Numbered from the stretch's first letter, positions 25,594 to 34,510 are shown. The stretch is DNA of 64,000 nt from an uncultured Eubacteriales bacterium (GCA_900319635.1 ONPF01000006.1:22133-86132), one strand, 5' to 3'. Made by a program: numbers and translations. The notes: generated by a model from the sequence alone, not told the origin.

Positions 25594-26559
25594 TCACTCT
25601 TCACTTTTCACTTTCTCCATCCCCCAGTTTCCGGCGCGCTGGCGGCAGAGGGCGATGAAGTCCAGCACGGCGGGGGAGCGGTAACCGGTCTCCATAAAGG
25701 CCACCGCCAGGGCGCCCAGGGTCTCCGCCCCGGGCAGGGGAAAGAGATCCAGGGGAGAGCTCTCGCCTCCGGCCTGGGCGTGGAGGGTGCGCAGGAAGAG
25801 CTCCGGATAGGGCGTGACGCCCATGCCCTGCTCCGCCAGGGCGAAGGCAGTCTCGATATTCTCCGTCTCCAGCAGCACCCGGGGGAAGAAGCCCAGCTTC
25901 GCGGCATAGGCGTCCAGCATGGCGCGGATGCGGTTGCCGGCCTTCAACAGGATGAAGGGCTGCTCCCCGAAAAGACGGATGTCCGCCCCCTCCTGCCGGG
26001 CAAGGCGGATCCGCTCTCCGTCCCCGCCGAAGACCTGCTCGCTGAAGGGCTTGGGGCAGGCCAGAAACAGCCGCTCCTGCAGGATGACGGAGACCTGCGC
26101 CCCGCTGACGTCGATGGGCATGTAGCCGATGAGCACATCGATCTCCCCCTGCCGCAGCCACTCGTTGAGCTGCCGGTAGTTGCCCTCCATGAGGCTGATC
26201 TCCACCAGGGGGTGGGCAGCGCAGAAGGCGGGCAGCAGCATGGGCAGCAGAGAGCGGCCGCAGGTGTAGGAGATGCCCAGGCGGAGCCTGCCCCGGCGGT
26301 GGTCGCTGATCTCCCCGGTCTCCCGCAGGATCTCCTGCTCCAGGGAGCAGATCTGCCGTGCGATGAGCGCCAGGCGCTCCCCGGCGTAGGTCAGCTTCAG
26401 CTCGGAGCCCCGCTCGAAGAGGGTCACCCCCAGCTCCTCCTCCAGCTTGGCGATATGCCCCGAGAGGGACTGCTGGGAGATATAGAGCCTGCGGGCCGCG
26501 TGGGTGAAGTTCTTTTCCTCCGCGGCAGCAAGGAAATACTGCAGATTGCGGAAATTCAT
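25594..26559 (-). CDS. LysR-family transcriptional regulator
   Basis: A 321-aa LysR regulator. The N-terminal winged helix-turn-helix starts at MNFRNLQYFLAAAEEKNFTHAARRLYISQQSLSGHIAKLEEELG, and a periplasmic-binding-fold effector domain follows from about residue 90. The ATG at 26559 is chosen because AGGAGGAAG precedes it and the family starts here. It is divergent from the korDABC operon across a 332-bp gap, so it is the natural candidate to regulate that operon; the inducer is unknown. Confidence 0.88.
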   Translation of the reverse strand: MNFRNLQYFLAAAEEKNFTHAARRLYISQQSLSGHIAKLEEELGVTLFERGSELKLTYAGERLALIARQICSLEQEILRETGEISDHRRGRLRLGISYTCGRSLLPMLLPAFCAAHPLVEISLMEGNYRQLNEWLRQGEIDVLIGYMPIDVSGAQVSVILQERLFLACPKPFSEQVFGGDGERIRLARQEGADIRLFGEQPFILLKAGNRIRAMLDAYAAKLGFFPRVLLETENIETAFALAEQGMGVTPYPELFLRTLHAQAGGESSPLDLFPLPGAETLGALAVAFMETGYRSPAVLDFIALCRQRAGNWGMEKVKSEE

Positions 26560-26891
26560 AGGCTTCCTCCTGTTTATGCGCTTCAATCCGGATACGAGTG
26601 TGCGGACGAGCAATGCTCGTCCCTGCGGGGAACGGGGGTCTCGCCGCAGGGGCGATTCACGAATCGCCCGCGGATACGCATCCCTGTCCGACAGCGGGTC
26701 GGCGAGGGCGTCGACCCCTACAAGCTCTTTTCACGCTTCTCTTCCATTGTACCACAGGCTTTTCCCTGTGGCAACAGCAAGGAAAGAAGTGTTTCCTTTT
26801 TTCTGGAAATTGATGTTTAATAGGTACTTAGAGGCTCGCTGCGCTCCGGGGGATCCGGAGAACGAAGGGCCCAAAAAAAGGAGAGTACAAC
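26560..26891. other. Divergent intergenic region between lysR and kor operon
   Basis: About 330 bases without a gene. The left part holds GTAGGG-family palindromes (GGACGAGCA/TGCTCGTCC near 26604-26625, GGGGCGATTC/GAATCGCCC near 26649-26671, GGGTCGGCGAGGGCGTCGACCC near 26696-26717). The right part has CCACAGG/CCTGTGG near 26751-26770 and an A/T-rich stretch that should hold the kor promoter. I see no perfect promoter or classical LysR T-N11-A box. Confidence 0.4.
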
Positions 26892-27092
26892 ATGATCGGG
26901 AGAAAGAAACTCGTGATCGAGGAGTCCTGGTGCAAGGGCTGCGGGATCTGCGCCGCCTTCTGCCCCAAACAGGTGCTGGAAATCAAAAAGGAAAAAGTGA
27001 CCTTGAAGGATCCGGCAGGCTGCATCCTTTGCGGCATGTGCGAGCTGCGCTGCCCGGATTATGCGATTTATCTGGTCAACCAGGAAGAGTGA
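26892..27092 (+). CDS. korD: 2-oxoacid:ferredoxin oxidoreductase, ferredoxin-like delta subunit
   Basis: A 66-aa protein with two [4Fe-4S] motifs, CKGCGICAAFCP (residues 14-25) and CILCGMCELRCP (44-55). It is the electron-transfer subunit of a KorDABC-type 2-oxoacid oxidoreductase, moving electrons from thiamine-bound intermediates to ferredoxin. AAAGGAG lies upstream. It is followed by the alpha, beta and gamma subunit genes in the usual order. Confidence 0.92.
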   Translation: MIGRKKLVIEESWCKGCGICAAFCPKQVLEIKKEKVTLKDPAGCILCGMCELRCPDYAIYLVNQEE

Positions 27093-27105
27093 GGAGCGTG
27101 ATAGT

Positions 27106-28242
27106 ATGTCGAAAGCTGTTCTGATGCAGGGGAACGAGGCCGCTGTTGAGGGCGCCATCGCCGCCGGTATGCGCGTTTTCGCCGGCTACCCCATCACCCC
27201 GTCCACCGAAATTGCGGAGCAGAGCTCCCTGCGTTTGCCCCAGGTCGGGGGCCATTTCATCCAGATGGAGGACGAGATCTCCTCTATCGCCGCCGTGCTG
27301 GGCGCCTCCGCCGCCGGCGTCAAGGCCATGACCGCCACCTCCGGCCCGGGCTTCTCCCTGATGCAGGAGAATCTGGGCTACGGCGCCATGGCGGAGATCC
27401 CCTGCGTGGTCGTGGACGTGCAGCGCGCCGGCCCCTCCACGGGTCTGCCCACCAGCCCCGCCCAGGCCGATTACATGCAGGCCAAATGGGGCACCCACGG
27501 GGATCACCCTGTGATCGCCCTGTCTCCCTCCTCCGTGCTGGAGACCTATACGTTGATCATCCGGGCCTTCAACCTGTCCGAGAAGTACCGCACCCCGGTC
27601 ATCTTCCTGATGGACGAGATCGTGGGTCACATGCGGGAGGGTGTGGAGCTGCCCAATCCCAACAGCCTCCTCATCAATCAGCGCAAGCCCTCCTTCCACG
27701 ACGGCGCCAACAAGCAGTGCTACTATGTGCCCGAGGGCCAGTATGTCCCCGCCATGAAGCCCTTCGGCCGGGGCGAGCGCTACAACATCACCGGCCTTGC
27801 CCATGACGAGAGCGGCTTCCCCACCAACAACACCCAGGTGGCCGGCCAGCTGGTCAGCCGTCTGCTGGCGAAGGTGGAAAGCAATGTGGACGACATCGTC
27901 CGCGTGGAGGAGTACGCCATGGACGACGCGGAGACCGCCCTCGTCTGCTTCGGCGGTACCGCCCGCGCCGCTATGGAGGCAGTGCTCCAGGCCCGGGCAG
28001 AGGGCAGGAAGGTGGGTCTGTTCCGGCCCATCACCGTGTGGCCCTTCCCGGAAAAGCAGCTCAAAGCCCGCCTTGGGCAGCTCAAGAACATCCTGATGGT
28101 GGAGCACAACCACGGTCAGATGCTGCTGGAGGTGCAGCGCGTTGTGAACGACGGCACCCCCGTCTCCTTCCTGGGGAAGGTGGACGGCACCGTCATCACC
28201 CCCGCCGAGATCCTTGCCAAACTGCAGGAAATGGAGGTCTGA
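27106..28242 (+). CDS. korA: 2-oxoacid:ferredoxin oxidoreductase subunit alpha
   Basis: A 378-aa alpha subunit of a four-subunit 2-oxoacid:acceptor oxidoreductase. GYPITPSTEIAE (about residues 24-35) and TSGPGFSLMQENLGYGAMAEIP are the diagnostic pyrimidine-binding motifs. The ATG at 27106 is preferred because the family starts with MQGNEA shortly after it and GAGGAGCG precedes it. Likely substrates are 2-oxoglutarate or branched-chain 2-oxoacids; the sequence does not decide between them. Confidence 0.93.
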   Translation: MSKAVLMQGNEAAVEGAIAAGMRVFAGYPITPSTEIAEQSSLRLPQVGGHFIQMEDEISSIAAVLGASAAGVKAMTATSGPGFSLMQENLGYGAMAEIPCVVVDVQRAGPSTGLPTSPAQADYMQAKWGTHGDHPVIALSPSSVLETYTLIIRAFNLSEKYRTPVIFLMDEIVGHMREGVELPNPNSLLINQRKPSFHDGANKQCYYVPEGQYVPAMKPFGRGERYNITGLAHDESGFPTNNTQVAGQLVSRLLAKVESNVDDIVRVEEYAMDDAETALVCFGGTARAAMEAVLQARAEGRKVGLFRPITVWPFPEKQLKARLGQLKNILMVEHNHGQMLLEVQRVVNDGTPVSFLGKVDGTVITPAEILAKLQEMEV

Positions 28243-28246
28243 AATC

Positions 28247-29107
28247 ATGCCCAGTGATTTGATCCATCAGTATATGCGTATCGACCACCTGCCCCACATC
28301 TGGTGCCCCGGCTGCGGCAACGGCGTCATCATGCGGGACGTGGCGGTGGCTCTGGACGAGCTTATAAACGATCCCGACACCGACTTTGACCGGGACAACA
28401 TTGTGATCGTCTCCGGCATCGGCTGCTCCTCCCGCGCGGCGGGCTATCTGGACTTCAATTCCATCCACACCACCCACGGCCGGGCCATCGCCTTTGCCAC
28501 GGGCATCAAGATGGCCAACCCCAAGCTCCACGTTGTGGTGCTCACCGGCGACGGAGACTGCTCCGCCATCGGCGGCAACCACCTGATCCACGCCGCCCGC
28601 CGGAATCTGGGTCTCACGGTCATCTGCTTCAACAACGACATCTACGGCATGACCGGCGGCCAGTATTCCCCCACCACCCCCACCGGCGACAAGGCCACCA
28701 CCGCCCCCTACGGCAACCTGGACCGCCCCTTTGACATCGCGCTCCTGGCCGCCGGCGCCGGCGCCTCCTTCGCCGCCCGGGGCGACGTGTTCCACGCCCG
28801 GGAGACCACGGCCATCATCAAGCAGGCCATGCTGCACAAGGGCTTCGCCCTGGTGGACGTCTACTCCGTCTGCCCCACCTACTACGGCCGCAAGAACAAG
28901 AAGGGCGACGCCGTGGAGATGCTCAAGTGGCAGCGGGACAACCTGATCCCCATGAACCGCTTCAACGTGATGACGCCGGAGGATCTGGCCGGCAAGAAGC
29001 CCATCGGCATCCTGGCGGAGAACGACTTCCCCGAGTATTCGGAGGAGTATCAGAAGCTCATCGACCGCTTTGCGGCCAAGGGCAAGAAGGAAGGGGAGAG
29101 AAGATGA
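28247..29107 (+). CDS. korB: 2-oxoacid:ferredoxin oxidoreductase subunit beta (thiamine pyrophosphate)
   Basis: A 286-aa TPP-binding subunit. Visible motifs are WCPGCGNGV (about residues 23-31), the TPP/Mg motif LTGDGDCSAIGGNHLIHAARRN (within about 100-121), and NNDIYGMTGGQYSPTTP. It converts 2-oxoacids to acyl-CoA and CO2 with ferredoxin. It starts 4 bases after korA and its stop overlaps korC (ATGA). Confidence 0.95.
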   Translation: MPSDLIHQYMRIDHLPHIWCPGCGNGVIMRDVAVALDELINDPDTDFDRDNIVIVSGIGCSSRAAGYLDFNSIHTTHGRAIAFATGIKMANPKLHVVVLTGDGDCSAIGGNHLIHAARRNLGLTVICFNNDIYGMTGGQYSPTTPTGDKATTAPYGNLDRPFDIALLAAGAGASFAARGDVFHARETTAIIKQAMLHKGFALVDVYSVCPTYYGRKNKKGDAVEMLKWQRDNLIPMNRFNVMTPEDLAGKKPIGILAENDFPEYSEEYQKLIDRFAAKGKKEGERR

Positions 29108-29673
29108 GCAAGCGTTATGAAATGCGTTTCGCCGGCTCCGGCGGCCAGGGCGTGATCCTGGCCAGCGTCATCATGGCGGAGGCCGCCGTGATCGCCGGAC
29201 TCAATACCGTCCAGTCCCAGGCCTACGGGCCCGAGGCCCGCGGCGGCGTCAGCAAGGCGGAGACCGTGGTGAGCCGGGAGCAGATCTGGTACTCCAAGGT
29301 CACGGCTCCGAACTTCCTGCTGGCTCTGACCCAGGCCTCCCTGAACACCTACACCAAGACCCTGGCCGAGGGCGCCGTGGTCATGATGGACGACAGTCTG
29401 GAGCGTCCGGAATACGTGGACGAGAGCCGGGTCATCGCCATCCCCATCCTGCGCACCGCCAAGGAGAAGGTGGGCAAGGCCTTCACCGCCAATATTGTGG
29501 CCGTGGGCGCCATCAACGCCGCCCTGCAGCTCTTCACCGATGAGGAGCTGATGGAGGCCGTGAAGCGCCACATCCCCGCCGGCACCGAGGACATTAACCG
29601 CAAGGCGCTGGACGCCGGCAAGGAGCTGATCGCTCCCGAGCAGGCCGCCGCCTTCATCCACCACCTGGGGTGA
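29104..29673 (+). CDS. korC: 2-oxoacid:ferredoxin oxidoreductase subunit gamma
   Basis: A 189-aa gamma subunit. The N-terminal MRFAGSGGQGVILAS and SYGPEARGG-like segment (QAYGPEARGGVSKAETVVS) are typical of the POR/KOR gamma domain. The ATG overlaps the korB stop by four bases, and its own stop overlaps a possible GTG start of the CoA-transferase gene, so the operon is tightly coupled. Confidence 0.93.
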   Translation: MSKRYEMRFAGSGGQGVILASVIMAEAAVIAGLNTVQSQAYGPEARGGVSKAETVVSREQIWYSKVTAPNFLLALTQASLNTYTKTLAEGAVVMMDDSLERPEYVDESRVIAIPILRTAKEKVGKAFTANIVAVGAINAALQLFTDEELMEAVKRHIPAGTEDINRKALDAGKELIAPEQAAAFIHHLG

Positions 29674-29678
29674 GCGCC

Positions 29679-31205
29679 ATGGAGCTGGACAAGCGTTTTC
29701 GCTGCGAGGCGCTGCGGGAGAAGCTCATGACCGCCGACGAGGCCGCCCTGCTTGTTCAAGACGGGGACACCGTGGCCGTCAGCGGCTTCACCCCCTCCGG
29801 CTGCCCCAAGGCGGTGCCTCTGGCCCTGCGGGAGCAGGTGCGCTCAGGCCGGCGGAAGCTGCGCCTGGGGCTCTTCTCCGGCGCCTCCACCGGCGAGGAG
29901 CTGGATTCCGCCTGGGCGGAGGAGGATATGATCGCCTACCGCCTGCCCTACATGACCAGCAAGGCTCTGCGCACTGCCGTGAACGGCGGCAGCGCCCAGG
30001 GCGTGGCCTACACCGACCTGCACCTTGGCATGGTGGCGCAGAACGCCCGCTACGGCTTCTACGGCCCCATCCGGGTGGCCATCATCGAGGCCGCCGCCAT
30101 CACCGAGGAGGGGCATCTGATCCCCACCACCGCGGTGGGCTGCTCCCAGACCTGGATCGACCTGGCCGATAAGGTCATCGTGGAGCTGAATCTCCGCCAG
30201 CCCGCGGAGCTGGAGGGCTTCCATGACATCTACCGGGTGGCCGATCCCCCCCTTCGTCAGCCCATCCCCCTCACCGACGCCGCCCAGCGCATCGGCGTGC
30301 CCTACCTCACCTGCCCGGCGGAGAAGATCGCCGCTGTTGTGATCTCCGACCTGCCGGAGAAGCCCCGGGCGCTGGCGCCGGAGGATGAGGTGAGCAAGCA
30401 GATCGCCCGGAACATCGTCTCCTTCCTGAAAAACGAGAAGGCCGCGGGCCGGCTCTCCGCCGACGTGTGCCCGCTGCAGTCCGGCGTGGGCTCGGTGGCA
30501 AACGCCGTGCTCCTGGGGCTCCGAGACTCGGATTTTGAGCATCTGCGCTTCTTCTCCGAGGTCATGCAGGACGGCATTCTGGATCTCATCGACGCCGGCA
30601 AGGCCGACATGGCCTCCGCCACCTCCCTCTCCCTCTCCGAAGCGGGGATGCAGCGGCTGCTGGGCAACCTGGAGTCCTACCGGGGCAAGCTCATCCTGCG
30701 GGATTCCGAGATTTCCAACAACGGCGAGGTGATCCGGCGCCTGGGCGTCATCGCCATGAACACCGCCGTGGAGGCGGACATCTACGGCAACGTGAACTCC
30801 TCCCAGATGAACGGCACCAGCGTCTACAACGGCATCGGCGGCTCCGGGGACTACGCCCGCAACTCCGCCATCTCCATCTTCATGACAAACTCCGTGGCCA
30901 AGGGCGGCAAGATCTCCAGCATCGTGCCCATGGTGACCCATGTGGATCACTGCGAGCATGACGTGGACGTGCTGGTCACCGAGCAGGGCTATGCGGATCT
31001 GCGGGGCTTGAGCCCCAAGCAGCGGGCGGTAAGCATCATCGAAAACTGCGCCCATCCGGACTATCGTCCCCAGCTCCGCGCCTATTTTGAGGCCGCATGC
31101 GCCGCCACCCACGGCGCCCAGACCCCTCACCTGCTGGATCGCTGCTTCTCCTTCCACCAGCAGCTGAAAAAAACCGGCTCCATGCGGCTGGACGAAGAGG
31201 AATGA
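29679..31205 (+). CDS. Acetyl-CoA hydrolase/transferase-family (succinate-type) CoA transferase
   Basis: A 508-aa class I CoA transferase of the Cat1/Ach1/AarC type, which moves CoA between acyl groups and acetate or succinate. SGFTPSGCPKAVP near the N-terminus, SGVGSVANAVLLGL and the catalytic-glutamate region FFSEVMQDGILDLIDAGK are present. An in-frame GTG at 29670 overlaps the korC stop; the ATG at 29679 is the alternative and is used here. In this operon it would release the acyl-CoA made by KorDABC as a free acid while conserving the thioester. Confidence 0.9.
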   Translation: MELDKRFRCEALREKLMTADEAALLVQDGDTVAVSGFTPSGCPKAVPLALREQVRSGRRKLRLGLFSGASTGEELDSAWAEEDMIAYRLPYMTSKALRTAVNGGSAQGVAYTDLHLGMVAQNARYGFYGPIRVAIIEAAAITEEGHLIPTTAVGCSQTWIDLADKVIVELNLRQPAELEGFHDIYRVADPPLRQPIPLTDAAQRIGVPYLTCPAEKIAAVVISDLPEKPRALAPEDEVSKQIARNIVSFLKNEKAAGRLSADVCPLQSGVGSVANAVLLGLRDSDFEHLRFFSEVMQDGILDLIDAGKADMASATSLSLSEAGMQRLLGNLESYRGKLILRDSEISNNGEVIRRLGVIAMNTAVEADIYGNVNSSQMNGTSVYNGIGGSGDYARNSAISIFMTNSVAKGGKISSIVPMVTHVDHCEHDVDVLVTEQGYADLRGLSPKQRAVSIIENCAHPDYRPQLRAYFEAACAATHGAQTPHLLDRCFSFHQQLKKTGSMRLDEEE

Positions 31206-31360
31206 AGAAATGAAGGGCCTGCGGCCAATGAGGGAATTGAGGTGTCCCGCATGGCGGGACGGATTTGAATGCATCGGCGAAGCCGATACCATCATTTCTT
31301 CATGAGCGAAGCGTCTTCATTTCTTCATTAGGCGAAGCCGAGCTTCATTTCATTTAAGAT
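31204..31360. repeat. Covarying double-hairpin repeat, copy C2
   Basis: Inner hairpins GTCCCGC/GCGGGAC and ATCGGC/GCCGAT are enclosed by GAAGAAATGAAG.../...CTTCATTTC arms. It starts at the CoA-transferase stop. Same orientation as copy C3 (37943-38100), inverse of copy C1 (5222-5338). Confidence 0.7.
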
Positions 31361-31392
31361 GTTCTGCCTTTGCAGAGAAAGGATCGATTTTT

Positions 31393-32490
31393 ATGGCATT
31401 TCAGTTTCCCGCCTATCACGCTCCCGATTTCACCAAGGAGCGCTTTGTAAACGCCCCCAACGTCGCCTGGGCTCTCTGTGAGGCAGACGGCGTGGCCCCC
31501 GAGGGCTACCACAGCACCTCCATGTACCCCGAATACTACAAGCTGGACGGCGTGTGGACCCTGGCAACCGAGAGCCGTATGGACTCCTGCGTGGTCTGGC
31601 GTCCCGAAGGACGGCTGGACGTGGTGGAGGCGCGCAACCTCAAAAAGGGCGACCGGGTGATCCTGGGCCGCAGCGAGAACGCCGAGTACGGCATCTTCAT
31701 GCACAGCACCGGCTTCCAGGAAGAGGGCGAGGGGCTGGAGGATCGCTTCGTCTTCCGCACCGGCCGCAGCCGCGAGACCTCCTACACCAAGGACTATGAC
31801 AACCTGGTGGAGCTGCTGCGCTATGAGAAGGAGCACGGCAACATCGTCTGGGTCATGGGCCCCGCCTTCGCCTTCGACGCCGACGCCCGCAAGGCCATGC
31901 AGCTTCTGGTGGAGAACGGCTACGCCCACGGTCTCCTGGCCGGCAACGCCCTGGCCACCCACGATCTGGAGGGCGCCCTGCTGCACACCGCCCTGGGCCA
32001 GGACATCTACACCCAGCAGTCCATGCCCAACGGCCACTACAACCACATGGACACCATCAACAAGGTGCGCCGCAGCGGCTCCATCGCCCAGTTCGTGGAG
32101 GACTACCACATCGACAACGGCATCATGTACAGCGTGGTGAAGAACCATGTGCCCTTCGTGCTGGCCGGCTCCATCCGGGACGACGGCCCCCTGCCCGAGG
32201 TCATCGGCAACGTGTACGAGGCCGCCACCGCCATGCGGGAGATCGTGAAGAAGTCCACCACGGTGATCTGCCTCGCCACCATGCTGCACACCATCGCCAC
32301 CGGCAACATGACCCCCTCCTTCCGGGTGCTCCCCGACGGCAGCATCCGCCCCGTGTACCTCTACTGCGTGGACGCGGACGAGTTCGTGGTCAACAAGCTG
32401 CTGGATCGGGGCAGCCTCTCCGCCACCACCATGGTCACCAACGTCCAGGACTTCATCCGCAACGTAGCCCACGGCCTGGGGCTGATGTGA
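31393..32490 (+). CDS. TIGR00300/COG1915-type protein (archaeal ornithine cyclodeaminase/ArgZ C-terminal family)
   Basis: A 365-aa protein whose C-terminal two thirds match the LOR/SDH Rossmann-type family (COG1915). Visible are VWVMGPAFAFDADARKAMQLL, YAHGLLAGNALATHDLEGALLHTALG, NGIMYSVVKNHVPFVLAGSIRDDGPLPEV and DRGSLSATTMVTNVQDF. Characterised relatives are archaeal ornithine cyclodeaminase and the dehydrogenase-like half of arginine dihydrolase ArgZ, so an NAD-linked reaction on ornithine is likely but not proven. It lies after the kor/CoA-transferase genes, which fits amino-acid fermentation. Confidence 0.8.
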   Translation: MAFQFPAYHAPDFTKERFVNAPNVAWALCEADGVAPEGYHSTSMYPEYYKLDGVWTLATESRMDSCVVWRPEGRLDVVEARNLKKGDRVILGRSENAEYGIFMHSTGFQEEGEGLEDRFVFRTGRSRETSYTKDYDNLVELLRYEKEHGNIVWVMGPAFAFDADARKAMQLLVENGYAHGLLAGNALATHDLEGALLHTALGQDIYTQQSMPNGHYNHMDTINKVRRSGSIAQFVEDYHIDNGIMYSVVKNHVPFVLAGSIRDDGPLPEVIGNVYEAATAMREIVKKSTTVICLATMLHTIATGNMTPSFRVLPDGSIRPVYLYCVDADEFVVNKLLDRGSLSATTMVTNVQDFIRNVAHGLGLM

Positions 32491-33358
32491 AGGTAGGTTT
32501 CAGATTTCAGAATTCAGTTTTCAGAGTTCAGTTTTCAGAGTTCAGTTTTCAGCGTTCAGAATTGCGTTTTGCGCTTTGAGGGGCCGCCCGCCTGTCATTC
32601 TGAGGAGCGCCAGCGACGAAGAATCTCGCCGTTGCCAAGCATGCGCCGGGGGCGAGATCCTTCGCTTGCGCTCAGGATGACGGCGTAAGGGCGACCTTTG
32701 GTCGCCCGCGGATCTGCGCAGGAGCGACCGGCCGGCGACCGGCCGGCGACCGACCGGCGTCCGACCGGCGTCCGACCGGCGTCTGACCGGCGACCGACCG
32801 GCGTCCGACCGGCGACCGACCGGCGTCCGACCGGCGTCCGACCGTCATCCGGAAATACCGACATAAAAACCTGCGGGCGGCCAATGGCCGCCTGCACTTG
32901 TCATTGCGAACCAGTGACCGACGTCACTGGTGTGGCAATCCGCGTCCCTTGTCCCTTGCCTCCCCTGCAAGGGGAGGTGCCCAGTGCGCACACTGGGCGG
33001 AGGGGTCTCCCCGCCCGCCCTTGCCTCCCCTGAAAGGGGTCTTGGGTGTGTCGCGGCAAGCGCAGCGCAGACGTGACGGAGGGGTTCGGTGTGGCGATCC
33101 GTTTTCTCTTTTTTCGTAGTAGGGGCGGGCCTTGTGCCCGCCCTTGCCTCCCCCCTCCGGGGGAGGTGTCGCGGCGCGTCTCACGCAAGCGCCGTGACGG
33201 AAGGGGTCAAGAAACGAGGGGTCGGGCCGTCGAGGGCGCCGGCCCCTACGGCGGAGACGGACGGTTTCTTCGTAGGGGCTGCCCTCCGCAGCCCGCTTTG
33301 CGAGGCTGTGCGGGATCGGGAAAAAGACGGCAGGGAGCGGTGTGCTCCCTGCCTTTCT
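32491..33358. other. Gene-free repeat-rich region
   Basis: About 870 bases without a supported gene. In order: degenerate tandem TTCAGAGTTCAGTTTTCAG units (32500-32570); a GTAAGGGCGACC/GGTCGCCCG palindrome (32685-32711); an 11-bp tandem array (32724-32844); AGTGACCGACGTCACT near 32910-32926; CCAGTGCGCACACTGG near 32980-32996; and GTAGGGG palindromes near 33117-33142, 33225-33257 and 33274-33298. GGCAGGGAGC/GCTCCCTGCC (33330-33353) may terminate the minus-strand island genes. Confidence 0.55.
32724..32844. repeat. Tandem array of eleven 11-bp units
   Basis: Eleven uninterrupted units of the form GCG(A/T)C(C/T)G(A/G)CCG. The period equals about one helical turn. Unit variants alternate in a non-random mix, and every unit carries a CCGG-like palindromic core. 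It does not encode an obvious protein. Confidence 0.9.
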
Positions 33359-33535
33359 TTATGGGTGTCGTTTTCCCCAACAGTCTATGCACATGATGAT
33401 CCCATTATCCTCGGTAATAAATGTATCAAGGTATTCTCCGCCACATATAGGGCATGTGTAGAAAATATGACCTGGGGCATCATCATAGGTGTGTTGGTCA
33501 AGTTCGTCAAGATTTACATTGTCATAGTTCGGCAT
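33359..33535 (-). CDS. Small zinc-finger-like protein
   Basis: A 58-aa protein found by reading the minus strand. It starts MPNYDNVNLDELD and contains two CXXC pairs, CPIC (28-31) and CIDC (49-52), followed by WGKRHP, consistent with a small zinc ribbon. AAGGATAATTG precedes the start, and the gene begins 13 bases after the stop of the 69-aa gene, so it is probably co-transcribed with it. Function unknown. It belongs to an AT-richer island (about 33.36-34.42 kb). Confidence 0.65.
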   Translation of the reverse strand: MPNYDNVNLDELDQHTYDDAPGHIFYTCPICGGEYLDTFITEDNGIIMCIDCWGKRHP

Positions 33536-33548
33536 CTTTCAATTATCC

Positions 33549-33758
33549 TTAGTCGTCTATTTCAATCACGTCAAAATCTGCCTCTCCATCCTCTCGCTCT
33601 TCCCAGGGGTTAGACATTTCAAGGATTTCGCCACCCAGCCTAAAACAACTGACAGCATCGCATCCGTAGTCTGTGGCCTCCTCCTCGGTTTCAAACACGG
33701 GGTCTTCTTCCCACGAAGACCCATTGGGAGAATGAATTACAACCTTATACTTTGGCAT
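33549..33758 (-). CDS. Hypothetical small acidic protein
   Basis: A 69-aa protein: MPKYKVVIHSPNGSSWEEDPVFETEEEATDYG at the N-terminus, then a very acidic end (REDGEADFDVIEIDD). The EEEA-containing helix after a short beta segment is reminiscent of small stress or phage-associated proteins, but I cannot name a family. It sits in a run of three short minus-strand genes with good ribosome binding sites and low GC. Confidence 0.65.
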   Translation of the reverse strand: MPKYKVVIHSPNGSSWEEDPVFETEEEATDYGCDAVSCFRLGGEILEMSNPWEEREDGEADFDVIEIDD

Positions 33759-33775
33759 ATTCGGGTTCCTCCTTA

Positions 33776-33934
33776 TTACTTCCTCTTTTGAGAAGAAGCC
33801 AACTTCATCATTTTTCGAGAATAAGTAGCCCCATCAATTTTCTCGTTGTCGTATTGGTTCATTAGTTTATCTACTTTGCTTTTTATCTTTTTCCGCTCTT
33901 TCTCGCTGTCCTTAGATTTCCCAAATAAACCCAT
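33776..33934 (-). CDS. Hypothetical small basic protein
   Basis: A 52-aa, Lys-rich protein starting MGLFGKSKDSEKERKKIKSK, with a GATYSRKMMKLA segment near the end that resembles short SHOCT-like helices (DGxIxxxEYxxxKxxLL type). The start at 33934 is chosen because GGAGG lies 9 bases upstream; an open frame continues further up without support. First gene of the small AT-rich cluster. Confidence 0.6.
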   Translation of the reverse strand: MGLFGKSKDSEKERKKIKSKVDKLMNQYDNEKIDGATYSRKMMKLASSQKRK

Positions 33935-34237
33935 AATAGCACCTCCAAAAAATAATGATTCTGGTTGATTTTGCGTGAAAGCACAATCTTTCATCGGCCA
34001 TATGTTGCCTCGGCGGTTCGTGTTATTCGACTGTTGAGGATTCTCAAGACCGTCATTCCCTCGCCCTCTCTTTTTTGTTAGTTCACCGCGCATTTCTCGA
34101 GAAAAAGGAGCAACTCAAGCCGTGAAGAAAGCCTTGCTGATAGTAATACATTAACATATCAGTAAGTATTAGTATTGTAGCATATTTTGCTTCGATCCGT
34201 CAATCTATAATTCTATCAAGATTGCGAGGTGGAGCAA

Positions 34238-34420
34238 ATGAAAAATGAACCCCTGATTATCAAGAAAAGAGGCGAGGATGGCAACCGCATTATCTCCGTG
34301 CGGATCCGGGAGGAGACGCTGACCGCGCTGGACAAGCTAGCCGCAGAGACCAACTATTCCCGCAATGAACTGATCAACCTGATCCTCGCTCACGGATTGG
34401 ATAATATAGAGATACAGTGA
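34238..34420 (+). CDS. Ribbon-helix-helix (CopG/Arc-like) protein
   Basis: A 60-aa protein: RIISVRIREETLTALDKLAAETNYSRNELINLIL is a complete ribbon-helix-helix fold (one strand and two helices). These are usually DNA-binding dimers, for example antitoxins or plasmid/mobile-element copy-control proteins. The ATG at 34238 has GAGGTGGAG directly upstream; a GTG at 34229 is an alternative. No toxin gene is adjacent. It lies between the AT-rich cluster and a tRNA gene. Confidence 0.75.
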   Translation: MKNEPLIIKKRGEDGNRIISVRIREETLTALDKLAAETNYSRNELINLILAHGLDNIEIQ

Positions 34421-34468
34421 TGCTGCTGCAGGAGCATGCTTTGCCGCGGCTGAATCTTGATAGGCAAA

Positions 34469-34510
34469 AAATAGCCGCCTGCCGGGTCATACGACCCCAC
34501 GGGCGGCAAT
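34469..34510. terminator. Hairpin downstream of the RHH gene
   Basis: An interrupted stem, GCCGCC...GGGTC / GACCC...GGGCGGC, about 50 bases after the stop. A T-run is missing, so this is either a weak terminator or part of the hairpin-rich zone. Confidence 0.35.

Noticed and set aside
32724-32844. The 11-bp tandem array as a CRISPR array
   Set aside because: The units are contiguous and far too short, with no spacers.
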